Shown here piece by piece: positions 17,585-24,459 of a DNA stretch of 48,163 nt. The position numbers were made by a program, and so were the translations under genes. The stretch's first letter is position 1, and the number at the start of each line of letters is the position of its first letter. The notes below the pieces were generated by a model, which did no database searches, had not been told where the DNA came from, and saw nothing but the letters and a program-made list of their open reading frames with translations. Source of the DNA: an uncultured Proteiniphilum sp. (GTDB lineage: Bacteria > Bacteroidota > Bacteroidia > Bacteroidales > Dysgonomonadaceae). The stretch lies in assembly GCA_927407015.1 (NCBI GenBank), contig CAKMJT010000050.1, positions 1 through 48,163 on the forward strand. Reading direction: 5' to 3'.

Positions 17585-17649
17585 AACTGTACCCCCTTTC
17601 CGAAAAAACGCAAGGGGGTACAGTTAATCGAAGCGAAGGGGGTACAGTT
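17585..17649. repeat. Three copies of AAGGGGGTACAGTT (one inverted, two direct)
   Basis: Exact 14-mers occur inverted at 17585-17598 and direct at 17612-17625 and 17636-17649. The direct pair starts 24 bp apart. Placement just upstream of the integrase suggests arm-type integrase or excisionase binding sites. Confidence 0.75.
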
Positions 17650-17657
17650 TGTCCAGA

Positions 17658-17690
17658 ATTGGCAGGGAGTTGTCCTGATTTGGCACAGTG
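17658..17690 (+). repeat. Weak 21-bp iteron pair upstream of the integrase
   Basis: TGGCA begins at 17660 and again at 17681, exactly 21 bp apart, in the context AATTGGCAG and ATTTGGCAC. It matches about 18 of 26 bases of the stronger copy upstream of mobA. Confidence 0.4.
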
Positions 17691-17719
17691 CATAAAATTC
17701 ATTTTGAGATAGTTATCAG

Positions 17720-17727
17720 TAATTTTG
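17720..17727 (+). promoter_or_regulatory. -7 box of the integrase gene (TAATTTTG)
   Basis: Full match to TAnnTTTG, 20 bases before the ATG at 17748. The upstream box is unclear. Confidence 0.45.
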
Positions 17728-17747
17728 TAACATTAAAAAATGAGTTT

Positions 17748-19196
17748 ATGAAAAGTACATTTCGCATTCTTTTCTATGTAAAGAAAGACAAAAAGAGAGC
17801 AGACGGCACTTATCCTGTTATGTGTCGCATTACCATCGACGGAGAACCGTGCCGCTTTAACACGAAAGTAAATGTCAATCCCGATATTTGGGATGCAAAA
17901 GCAGGTGTCGCAATCGGCAAATCTAACGAAGCCGTTGAAGTCAATACCTTACTGAATACCATAAAAACAAGTATTCATAATGTATATCACGAATTGCAGA
18001 CGAAGGAAAATAACGTCAATGCCGAAAGAGTTAAGAATATCTTTTTGGGCATTGAAGTAAAGCACCAAACTGTCCTTGAATTATTCCAACGCCACAATGA
18101 CGATGTTGCTAAATTGGTCGGCATAAGCAAATCCAAAGAAACGCTCCAAAAATATGAAGTCGCTTATAAACGTATGGAAGGCTTCATTAAGGAGTATTAT
18201 CATGTATCGGACATTTCCTTAAAAGAGGTAAATCATATGTTCCTGCACAATTTTGAGATTTACTTGATGACCACCTGCAACTGCAAGGAAAATACCACCG
18301 CAAAGTTCCTTCAGCGTTTCCGTACTATCATTATCATGGCAAAAAACAACGGTTGGATTCATATTGACCCATTTGCCAACTTCAAGATACGTTTCAAGAA
18401 AACAGATCGTGGCTACCTAACACAGCAGGAGATAGATATTATCATGCAAAAGAAATTCGCTTCCGAACGCCTTGAAAGGGTAAGAGACATATTTATTTTC
18501 AGTTGCTTCACGGGACTTGCTTATATAGATGTAAAGAACTTGCGCCAATCCAACATCCGTACTTCTTTCGATGACGGATTGTGGGTTATGGGAAAACGGG
18601 AAAAAACGGGTGTTAATTATAATGTCCCCCTACTTGATACCCCAAAACAAATTATAGAAAAATATTCAGGCAAATTGCCGGACGAAAAGGTACTTCCTGT
18701 CATGAGCAACCAAAAAATGAATGAATACCTGAAAGAAATCGGAACAGTCTGTGGAATTGATAAAAATTTAAGCTATCACCTTGCAAGACATACGTTTGCG
18801 ACCCTTACGCTGACCAAAGGCGTATCTATCGAAAGCGTATCAAAAATGTTGGGGCATACGAATATCAAAACGACCCAAATCTACGCAAGAATTACAGATG
18901 TTAAGGTCAGCAATGATATGGCTTCATTTGCTGAAAAAATGGAAGAAAAAAAGGTTAAGTCCAAATCTAATTTGGATAAACATTTCGAGTGCCTTTCTTT
19001 GGGCGAAAAAATGGCGTTATTCAATCTCCCTACTACCCTTTCAAATGACCCTGAAAGAGTGAAACGTATTTCCTTTATGTGGCAAAGCCTTTCAGAAGAA
19101 GAAAAATCTTCTCTTTGGGCTAATACGTTTGAAAAAGAAGAAGCATTCTCATTCAAACCGATGATGAAAGTACAAAAGTTAGCTGTTAATCAATAA
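17748..19196 (+). CDS. int: Tyrosine integrase of a conjugative transposon
   Basis: 482 residues from the ATG at 17748; MKSTFRILFYVKKDKKRADGT is the usual CTn integrase start. It has an arm-binding N-terminus, a SAM-like core-binding domain (about 110-210) and a catalytic domain with HLARH (H344, R347), LGHTN (H370) and nucleophile Y379 in TQIYARI. The first catalytic Arg is replaced: the family block reads CFTGLAYIDV, a variation also reported for Bacteroides CTn integrases. About 103 residues follow Tyr379, far more than the usual 30 or so. It should catalyse integration and excision of the element next to tRNA-Asp. Confidence 0.93.
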   Translation: MKSTFRILFYVKKDKKRADGTYPVMCRITIDGEPCRFNTKVNVNPDIWDAKAGVAIGKSNEAVEVNTLLNTIKTSIHNVYHELQTKENNVNAERVKNIFLGIEVKHQTVLELFQRHNDDVAKLVGISKSKETLQKYEVAYKRMEGFIKEYYHVSDISLKEVNHMFLHNFEIYLMTTCNCKENTTAKFLQRFRTIIIMAKNNGWIHIDPFANFKIRFKKTDRGYLTQQEIDIIMQKKFASERLERVRDIFIFSCFTGLAYIDVKNLRQSNIRTSFDDGLWVMGKREKTGVNYNVPLLDTPKQIIEKYSGKLPDEKVLPVMSNQKMNEYLKEIGTVCGIDKNLSYHLARHTFATLTLTKGVSIESVSKMLGHTNIKTTQIYARITDVKVSNDMASFAEKMEEKKVKSKSNLDKHFECLSLGEKMALFNLPTTLSNDPERVKRISFMWQSLSEEEKSSLWANTFEKEEAFSFKPMMKVQKLAVNQ

Positions 19197-19207
19197 AGCA
19201 CAATATC

Positions 19208-19720
19208 ATGGAATTACAAATCATTCAAAGCAAGATTTATGAAATCAGAGGGATTCGTGTCCTCTTGGATTTTGATCTGGCAGACATGTATCAGGTAGAA
19301 ACAAAAAATCTGAAACGTGCTGTAAGGCGTAATATAGAACGCTTCCCCGAAGACTTTATGTTTGAACTGACGGAAAGTGAGAACGAAGACTTGAGGTGCA
19401 ATTTTGGCACCTCAAGTTGGGGCGGTAGCCGCTATCCCCCATTCGCATTTAGCGAACAAGGGGTTGCCCAACTTTCGAGTGTGCTGAACAGCCCTTTGGC
19501 TATTCAAGTAAATATCTCAATTATCAGAGCTTTCGTAACTTTGCGTCAATACGCACTCGGTTATGCGGAGTTAAACCGAAAGTTGGAGGATTTTATGATA
19601 GAAACCAATATGCAGTTCAGCGACATTTATCAGGCTCTTACCGAACTGGCTTCGCAAAAGGAACTTGAAAACAAGCCCCGAAAACGTATAGGTTTTAATG
19701 TACAACAAGATGAAGAATAA
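19208..19720 (+). CDS. ORF6N-domain DNA-binding protein
   Basis: 170 residues. Residues about 5-90 form an ORF6N domain (IIQSKIYEIRGIRVLLDFDLADMY, NIERFPEDFMFELTESE, PFAFSEQGVAQLSSVL), a DNA-binding module found in phage antirepressors and mobile-element regulators. The C-terminal part is helical (FVTLRQYALGYAELNRKLEDF) and may dimerise. It lies 11 bp after the integrase stop and overlaps or abuts the next gene, so all three may be co-transcribed. A role in controlling integration or transfer genes is likely but inferred. The element has no rteA/B/C-like regulator in this window. Confidence 0.85.
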   Translation: MELQIIQSKIYEIRGIRVLLDFDLADMYQVETKNLKRAVRRNIERFPEDFMFELTESENEDLRCNFGTSSWGGSRYPPFAFSEQGVAQLSSVLNSPLAIQVNISIIRAFVTLRQYALGYAELNRKLEDFMIETNMQFSDIYQALTELASQKELENKPRKRIGFNVQQDEE

Positions 19721-20147
19721 TGAGATTATGGAACACGGATATATCAAAATCAAAGAAAATAGTGAAAATCAGCTTATTGTTGAAGCAAAACTCGTAAATT
19801 GCACCCTTTGGATGACAAAGCACGAGATAGCTGATTTATTCAATGTGTTTGTTAGTTCGGTCGGTAATAACCTGCGGTCTATATTCAAATCAGGACTATT
19901 GCGGGAAGAAAATGTAACCCGAATACACAAATACGAGCACAACGGTCGCCAGTGCGAAATGACATTATACAATCTGGAAGCATTAATTTTTGTCAGTTAT
20001 CGCATAGCGTCATTTGAAGCACGAGCGTTCAGAGAATGGGTAATGACGGCTTTAAGCGAATTTACCCGAACGAAACCCAAAAGAGAAGCAGATGTTTTGA
20101 TTGTGTATAATCTCTCATCAAAACTCCCTGCCATTACATTAAATTAA
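19710..20147 (+). CDS. RhuM-like protein, short form
   Basis: 145 residues from the ATG at 19710; starts at 19698 and 19728 are also possible, and the first two overlap the ORF6N gene. The sequence LWMTKHEIADLFNVFVSSVGNNLRSIFKSG is a winged-helix-like N-terminus, and RQCEMTLYNLEALIFVSYRIASFEARAFREWVMTAL matches the core of RhuM family proteins. Full RhuM proteins are usually over 300 residues, so this holds only the N-terminal domain. RhuM was named from a Salmonella pathogenicity island but has no settled function. With ORF6N it forms a probable two-gene DNA-binding pair. Confidence 0.7.
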   Translation: MKNNEIMEHGYIKIKENSENQLIVEAKLVNCTLWMTKHEIADLFNVFVSSVGNNLRSIFKSGLLREENVTRIHKYEHNGRQCEMTLYNLEALIFVSYRIASFEARAFREWVMTALSEFTRTKPKREADVLIVYNLSSKLPAITLN

Positions 20148-20172
20148 GTCAAACAGTAATATACATTCAGTT

Positions 20173-20706
20173 ATGAAAAATACAATCTATTTATTCATTG
20201 CGGTTTTAATGGTTTCCTGCGGTGGTTCTAATTCGTCAAAGAGCAACTATGAAAAACCCATTACTGATTATCTACTGAAAGGCAGCGACACAAAAGAAAA
20301 TCTCAATTTTAAAATTGTTGAGATGAACGAACATGGTACTGTTATAGTTGCCGACAGTATTACTTATCTTACCGATGAATTTAGGAAAGATAAGCAGCTT
20401 ATCATTGACCGTGTTTCACTTGCCAAGAAAATGAGTGAAGAACTATTGGCTAAAACCAAAAAACAGAGCGATATTGACAAGTATAATGCTGATATTGCCG
20501 TGATGAATGTCCGTATAGATTCGCTTAAAAACCTTGCGCCGGATAACCTGCGGGGATACGACAACCGGAATGCGAGTGATGTACTTGCGAAAATAGTACG
20601 GTGTAAGTATTCAATCCAACTTGCGGGTACTCTCGTTGAAGAAACATTTGATTTCTATTTATCTCCCGACGGAAGTAAATGTTACGGAAAAACAAGAGCC
20701 AAATAA
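20173..20706 (+). CDS. Hypothetical lipoprotein
   Basis: 177 residues. The signal MKNTIYLFIAVLMVSC has a lipobox ending at Cys16, so the protein should be lipid-anchored outside the cytoplasm. The middle (about 70-110) is a charged helix likely to form a coiled coil. I recognise no domain. It follows the RhuM-like gene by 25 bp on the same strand and ends at a strong terminator, so it is the last gene of the integrase operon. The function is unknown; surface exclusion or sensing would be guesses. Confidence 0.65.
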   Translation: MKNTIYLFIAVLMVSCGGSNSSKSNYEKPITDYLLKGSDTKENLNFKIVEMNEHGTVIVADSITYLTDEFRKDKQLIIDRVSLAKKMSEELLAKTKKQSDIDKYNADIAVMNVRIDSLKNLAPDNLRGYDNRNASDVLAKIVRCKYSIQLAGTLVEETFDFYLSPDGSKCYGKTRAK

Positions 20707-20728
20707 TCGAATCCAATTTTAATGCAAC

Positions 20729-20761
20729 AAAGCCTGTTTCTGAAATGAAGCAGGCTTTTTC
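20729..20761. terminator. Bidirectional terminator
   Basis: An 11-bp stem AAGCCTGTTTC/GAAGCAGGCTT (one G-T pair) with loop TGAAAT has a T-run on the plus side and A-run for the minus side. It serves the lipoprotein gene and the convergent reductase gene. Confidence 0.85.
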
Positions 20762-20766
20762 TGTTA

Positions 20767-21300
20767 TCAAGCGTATTGCAGCGTCTTTTGATACGTTTTT
20801 CTAACGGCATTATTTTCGTATGGAATTTCCTCTTTCAACGCCCAGCCCATTTCTTCGGGTTTATCGGTAAATAAAGATATTCCCTGTTCAAGCGTTTCGG
20901 GAATATACGTAATTATCATTTCATCAATCAAGTCGCCATCAAGCAGCATTGCTGTCAGTTCCGCACCGCCAACGAGCCAAATGTCCTTTCCGTTTTCTTT
21001 TTTTAATTTAGAAATGGCTTTAATGACATTTTCCGTGATAAAATTCACGCCTTCCTTTTCCATCATCGGATTGCGGGTAACAACATGGACACTTTTATCC
21101 CCGTATGGCCAGAGAATGTCCATTATGCGCATATTGCAGTAAGTTCTACCGCCAATTATAACGGTATCGACCGAATCTACAAAATTTTTATGATTCTCTT
21201 TTGAGGGAACGGGATAGCCGATTAACCAATCTAAATCGCCGTCAGGCGGAGCGATAAAACCATCATAGGATGCCGTGATGTACAATTTCAATTTTCTCAT
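20767..21300 (-). CDS. Dihydrofolate reductase-fold protein (RibD C-terminal family)
   Basis: 177 residues. The start RKLKLYITASYDGFIAPPDGDLDWL, the block DTVIIGGRTYCNM and DIWLVGGAELTAMLLDGDLIDEMIITYIPETLEQGISLF are those of the RibD_C/DHFR-like oxidoreductases (YwjB/YyaP type), which use NADPH. Whether it reduces dihydrofolate, a pyrimidine or another substrate cannot be said. It is oriented against its neighbours, shares a terminator with the lipoprotein gene, and is preceded by a roughly 270-nt structured leader. It is a cargo gene of the element, perhaps giving tolerance to a drug. Confidence 0.88.
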   Translation of the reverse strand: MRKLKLYITASYDGFIAPPDGDLDWLIGYPVPSKENHKNFVDSVDTVIIGGRTYCNMRIMDILWPYGDKSVHVVTRNPMMEKEGVNFITENVIKAISKLKKENGKDIWLVGGAELTAMLLDGDLIDEMIITYIPETLEQGISLFTDKPEEMGWALKEEIPYENNAVRKTYQKTLQYA

Positions 21301-21579
21301 GTCCTTAATCCTTTCTATTTAATGATTCTCCTTTTAAGAACATTCGCCAGACAAAAAAGAAGCGTGGAACTCACACCATTCCGACATAGAGGCACTGGTA
21401 CGCCCTTGGAAGAAACAGGCAAGTCCACGCTATACAATGTATAGCATGAACATTGCGCATCAGCCTCTTCCGATTGAAAATTACCAGTTTTCTATATCGA
21501 GACGTTCAGCGAACGTTATGTTATATATATGAATTGTAGAATCTTGATTTCTACAATTATACTATCATGTTTTACTTCG
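21301..21579 (-). promoter_or_regulatory. Structured 5' leader (candidate attenuator or ncRNA) of the reductase gene
   Basis: Read on the minus strand from the -7 box, the leader holds, in order: AATTGTAGAA/TTCTACAATT hairpin; ACGTTC/GAACGT hairpin; a 29-codon ORF; GCTATAC/GTATAGC hairpin (21429-21445); and a long-range pair GCGTGGA (21424-21430) with TCCACGC (21363-21369) followed by TTCTTTTTTG, which looks like an intrinsic terminator. The arrangement fits translation- or ligand-controlled attenuation, or a separate noncoding RNA of about 220 nt. Confidence 0.5.
21371..21460 (-). CDS. Possible 29-residue leader peptide
   Basis: An ATG at 21460 opens 29 codons ending in TGA at 21373-21371. 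The peptide begins MRNVHAIHCIAWTCLF and has four Cys or Trp residues in the first half. It overlaps both arms of the hairpins described for the leader. A coding role is unproved; its position is what one expects of a leader peptide in an attenuator. Confidence 0.3.
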   Translation of the reverse strand: MRNVHAIHCIAWTCLFLPRAYQCLYVGMV

Positions 21580-21587
21580 CAAAGATA
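21580..21587 (-). promoter_or_regulatory. -7 box reading toward the reductase gene
   Basis: The minus strand reads TATCTTTG, placing transcription start about 270 bases before the reductase ATG. Confidence 0.5.
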
Positions 21588-21993
21588 CTGATTTTGTAAG
21601 ATATATCATCATTTTTAATGTTTAAGTATTGAGGACTTCTGCAAGTCCTTAATTGTATTCCTTTTCAGGCAAAGGAAATCTGCGTTTTACAATGATAAAC
21701 GCAAAGTATCCGACCAAATTTCTTTTTACTACACTTCTCTTGGGTATAATTTCTTCCTCATTAGCGAGTATCTAAGAGGTTACTTTTTGCCCCATGTTCA
21801 GGATACAAAGGTATTTCGGCAATCCTGTCGCCAAATTGTTGTTGAAAAAATCTTCCTCTTTCCCTCATTCTTCGGGCGAGCGTATTTATTCCCCCCAAAT
21901 TTGTCTTCGGCGGATTTTAGCCGACCTTTTAAGTATCCCGAAACATAGGTCAGTACACCTCACCGATACGGCATAAAAAAAAAGTCAGAAATT
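21588..21993. other. Non-coding stretch with hairpins and a second minus-strand -7 box
   Basis: No intact gene. Visible signals are AGGACTT/AAGTCCT (about 21632-21650) and TGCGTTT/AAACGCA (about 21682-21704) hairpins, and a TACCTTTG -7 box on the minus strand at 21806-21813. Downstream of that box is a minus-strand reading frame of about 48 codons beginning MGQKVTS that is broken by a TAG after codon 7. The plus strand has only a 60-codon frame that I do not believe. Confidence 0.45.
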
Positions 21994-22224
21994 ATGAGAA
22001 GTATAGTAAAAAATAGGAAACAAGGTAGTAACCTTCCAATTAGCATAAAATTGGTGGTAAAAATCGCATTAGTGGCTTTGGGGTTTTCCGTGTGGGGAAC
22101 AGGGTTTATTTGGGCGTTGGTGGGCTTGTATCTCTTTCTTCCTGTTATTCGGGGTATCCTCTCCTTCTTCGTGGGTTTAGGGGCTATAATTCTCTTTATT
22201 CTCTTTCTTTTCTCGTTTTTGTAA
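21994..22224 (+). CDS. Small membrane protein, unknown
   Basis: 76 residues. A basic N-terminus (RSIVKNRKQGSN) is followed by two hydrophobic segments at about 19-45 and 49-76. I recognise no family. It starts 20 bp before the next element gene, reads in the same direction, and is probably the first gene of that small operon. Cellular location should be the inner membrane; function is unknown. Confidence 0.55.
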   Translation: MRSIVKNRKQGSNLPISIKLVVKIALVALGFSVWGTGFIWALVGLYLFLPVIRGILSFFVGLGAIILFILFLFSFL

Positions 22225-22243
22225 ATCATTAAAATTCAAAGTT

Positions 22244-23257
22244 ATGAGCAAAGTATTTTTATTAGAAGCAAACAAGGAAATCGACCGAGCCAAACAAGTG
22301 GTAGAGGTGGGGCAGATTATCCAAATGGAGGGTTACAGCTACGACAGGTATGTAGTGTATGACATTACAAAAAATCAATGGGGCATTGCCTACAAATTGG
22401 TAAACCTGCGGACAAAGGAGTTTCAGACTGCCGACATTATCCGACCCTTGAAAGAAAAATTCGGTATCGGTTATTATTACGACAGCGAGAACCCTCAATT
22501 TATGGACAGTTTTGAGGTGGCAATACTTCTTCAGGAAGCAGAACAACAGAAAAAAGCAGAGAACGCCGAAGCCGAACAGGAACGCAAACGAGTGGAAGAA
22601 GTACGGGAAATCGGACGGAAACGCTTTGCCGAGATATTTCCCGAAGATGCACAGGCGGTTATTGTGGCACGTCTCCAACAGGACGATAGCGATAGAATGA
22701 CCGACTATTACGCACACAGCACACAACGGACGGTTATCATAGGCTTTTCCAAGCACAAAAGGGACTTGTTTTCCGAAATGCGTAAACACGCACCCAATTT
22801 AGAAGAAACCGCCTATTTAGCCGAGTTTAACGAGGATTACGAACACCGTGAGAAATACAGCATGGGCAACGGTTACTATTTGGGCGAAAGCAAGTACAGC
22901 GGTTGGATAATCGAGAAAGTACCAGTATATAACCGTGAACGCACGATTGAGGATTTTGCATACACAGCAGGGAGCGAAGAAAATATCCATATCGGTAAAC
23001 CAACAGCAACACCAAACAAAGAGGAAGAGCCGCAAACAAATCAACCAACGACAGAAAGCAAAGGCGGTTGCACATTGGTAGAGTATTCAGCCAAAGCGGT
23101 AGCGGTATTCGGGGAAACAAGAGCCATAAAAGACGAACTCAAGGCAATGGGCGGACGCTTCAACAGCCGATTGACATTCAACGGTAAGAATTTGGCAGGT
23201 TGGATTTTTTCAAAATCACAGGAACAACGTTTAGCCTGTTACTTCGGATTGGATTAA
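22244..23257 (+). CDS. Conserved CTn protein with C-terminal GGRFN module
   Basis: 337 residues, cytoplasmic by appearance. N-terminal part (1-90) is mixed alpha/beta; a helix rich in Glu, Gln and Lys spans about 92-130; a Gln/Thr/Pro-rich linker lies near 250-275; and the last 55 residues (YSAKAVAVFGETRAIKDELKAMGGRFN ... AGWIFSK) form a compact module that I recall from polyvalent proteins of conjugative elements and phages. Polyvalent proteins are thought to be sent into or used in the recipient to protect incoming DNA. The precise role here is unknown. Confidence 0.65.
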   Translation: MSKVFLLEANKEIDRAKQVVEVGQIIQMEGYSYDRYVVYDITKNQWGIAYKLVNLRTKEFQTADIIRPLKEKFGIGYYYDSENPQFMDSFEVAILLQEAEQQKKAENAEAEQERKRVEEVREIGRKRFAEIFPEDAQAVIVARLQQDDSDRMTDYYAHSTQRTVIIGFSKHKRDLFSEMRKHAPNLEETAYLAEFNEDYEHREKYSMGNGYYLGESKYSGWIIEKVPVYNRERTIEDFAYTAGSEENIHIGKPTATPNKEEEPQTNQPTTESKGGCTLVEYSAKAVAVFGETRAIKDELKAMGGRFNSRLTFNGKNLAGWIFSKSQEQRLACYFGLD

Positions 23258-23267
23258 GTAATAACAA

Positions 23268-23289
23268 GGGGCAGAGCTTTTTCTGCCCC
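23268..23289 (+). other. Intercistronic stem-loop (GGGGCAGA/TCTGCCCC)
   Basis: A perfect 8-bp stem with a 6-nt loop GCTTTT, followed by ACAAAA and, 16 bases after the stem, the next ATG (23305). It is the first of three similar GC stems between the small genes of this operon. Confidence 0.75.
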
Positions 23290-23304
23290 ACAAAATCAAA
23301 AGTT

Positions 23305-23892
23305 ATGGAATACAAAGATTTATCAGCATACGAAAAACTGAAACAAATGCAGGAAGTCAATTTCTGCCGAGCAGAACGCCACAATGCAGCCGTATATCTG
23401 AACGCATTAAGACGGAACGACAGGGCTATAATCAAGGAATACGAGAGTTTTGGAGATAGCCCACGCCAGTTATTGATGAACAAACGGGAGTACGAACGAC
23501 ATTTGCTGTTCGGTTTTACCAAAAAGGCGTTTAACGAATACGGTTGGTTGGAAAGACCCGATTTTTTGGAGCGTGAAGAAATAAAATTTCCACATAGGGA
23601 CGGTTGGGCAATTAGCAATTATATCACACTGGGCAAGGGCTTAAACGGCAAATGGACATACGGAATGAGTTATTCTTACAGCACAGGCGGAGCAGGTTAC
23701 GGCTTGGGCGTATGGGGTAAAATTTTCGACAATCGGAAAGACTGCCTTACCTCTGCCCTCAATGAAATGATGATAGGGCTTAATCGGGACAGCAGTAAGA
23801 CCGACAAATACACCTTATCCGTTTTGAAACAAGCGAAGAACCTGTTTGATGAAATCACAGGACGTAAGGCAATACAATTATCATTTTTTTAA
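23305..23892 (+). CDS. Conserved hypothetical CTn protein
   Basis: 195 residues from the ATG at 23305; the longer frame from 23200 would overlap the previous gene and the stem-loop, so it is rejected. The protein starts MEYKDLSAYEKLKQMQEVNF, is rich in Arg, Tyr and Asn, and contains a Gly/Tyr-rich segment near 120-150 (GMSYSYSTGGAGYGLGVWGK). I recognise no enzyme motif or membrane segment. Its place among other small CTn genes points to a role in element maintenance or establishment in the recipient. Confidence 0.6.
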   Translation: MEYKDLSAYEKLKQMQEVNFCRAERHNAAVYLNALRRNDRAIIKEYESFGDSPRQLLMNKREYERHLLFGFTKKAFNEYGWLERPDFLEREEIKFPHRDGWAISNYITLGKGLNGKWTYGMSYSYSTGGAGYGLGVWGKIFDNRKDCLTSALNEMMIGLNRDSSKTDKYTLSVLKQAKNLFDEITGRKAIQLSFF

Positions 23893-23904
23893 TCAGCAAT
23901 AGAT

Positions 23905-24111
23905 ATGAAAACAAAAGAAATAAACGAAAATTTAATCGGCAAGTATTGCCACATTTCGGGCGACTTAGAAAATGGCTTTTTTAACGGAAAGCCCTATATC
24001 TGCATTGAAAGTATCACAAGAGTTATTACTCGCATAACTGATACTCACGTCATTTGCGAATGTGGCAGGAAATTCTTGAAAAACGAAAACTTAGAGATTG
24101 TAGAACGATAA
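23905..24111 (+). CDS. Small conserved hypothetical protein
   Basis: 68 residues, with Cys residues at HVICECGRKF and YCHISGD, which could bind metal. It starts 12 bp after the preceding gene. No family recognised. It is probably translated from the same transcript as its neighbours. Confidence 0.55.
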   Translation: MKTKEINENLIGKYCHISGDLENGFFNGKPYICIESITRVITRITDTHVICECGRKFLKNENLEIVER

Positions 24112-24117
24112 TAACCA

Positions 24118-24139
24118 TAGGGTGGAGCAATCCGCCCTA
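24118..24139 (+). other. Intercistronic stem-loop (TAGGGTGGA/TCCGCCCTA)
   Basis: A 9-bp stem with one G-T pair and loop GCAA (a GNRA tetraloop), followed by CAAAACGACATAAAA and the ATG at 24155. It has the same layout as the stem at 23268-23289. Confidence 0.75.
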
Positions 24140-24154
24140 CAAAACGACATAAAA

Positions 24155-24367
24155 ATGAAAACAAATTCAATTAACAAGAATGGTTGCTCCGTTTGTGAGC
24201 AGGGAAAAGAGAACTACACCACCTTTATTGCAGGAGCATTCAGAGGGGCGGAATACTACCAATACGATTACCGACACACGGATGGGAAACTTTTCTCAAC
24301 GGTCGCCAAATCATTGGGGCAATGCCGGAAAGAACGGGATGAATGGCTTTCTAAAAAACAAGAGTAA
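24155..24367 (+). CDS. DUF3873-like small protein
   Basis: 70 residues from the ATG at 24155, placed just after the stem-loop; a start at 24122 would lie inside it. A CSVCEQGKENYTTF segment and the block YYQYDYRHTDGKLFSTVAKSLGQCRKERDEWL match my memory of DUF3873 proteins, which are common in Bacteroides conjugative elements and of unknown function. The three Cys residues may coordinate metal. It ends just before a strong terminator, so it closes this small operon. Confidence 0.65.
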   Translation: MKTNSINKNGCSVCEQGKENYTTFIAGAFRGAEYYQYDYRHTDGKLFSTVAKSLGQCRKERDEWLSKKQE

Positions 24368-24373
24368 CAAGGA

Positions 24374-24402
24374 CGGGCGGTTTTTCCGCCCGACTTCTTT
24401 TT
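24374..24402 (+). terminator. Terminator CGGGCGG/CCGCCCG
   Basis: A 7-bp all-GC stem with a TTTTT loop, followed by ACTTCTTTTT. It is the third GC stem of this operon and ends it. Confidence 0.75.
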
Positions 24403-24459
24403 ACAGTGAGCCTGAGCGGTCGAAAAAGAAGCAAAAAACCGAAATATAGATTGTGTTTT

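Larger units (their letters stand above)
17450..17747. other. Element left-end region (putative attL and integrase binding sites)
   Basis: About 300 bases between the tRNA and the integrase gene, with no credible ORF. It contains AAGACAA direct repeats (about 17460, 17481 and 17551), a strong terminator, three GGGGGTACAGTT copies and a weak 21-bp iteron pair. The exact crossover point cannot be set, because the other end of the element is not in the window. Confidence 0.55.

Noticed and set aside
17307..17585. 92-codon frame across tRNA-Asp
   Set aside because: It reads through the tRNA and a strong terminator, so it cannot be a real gene.
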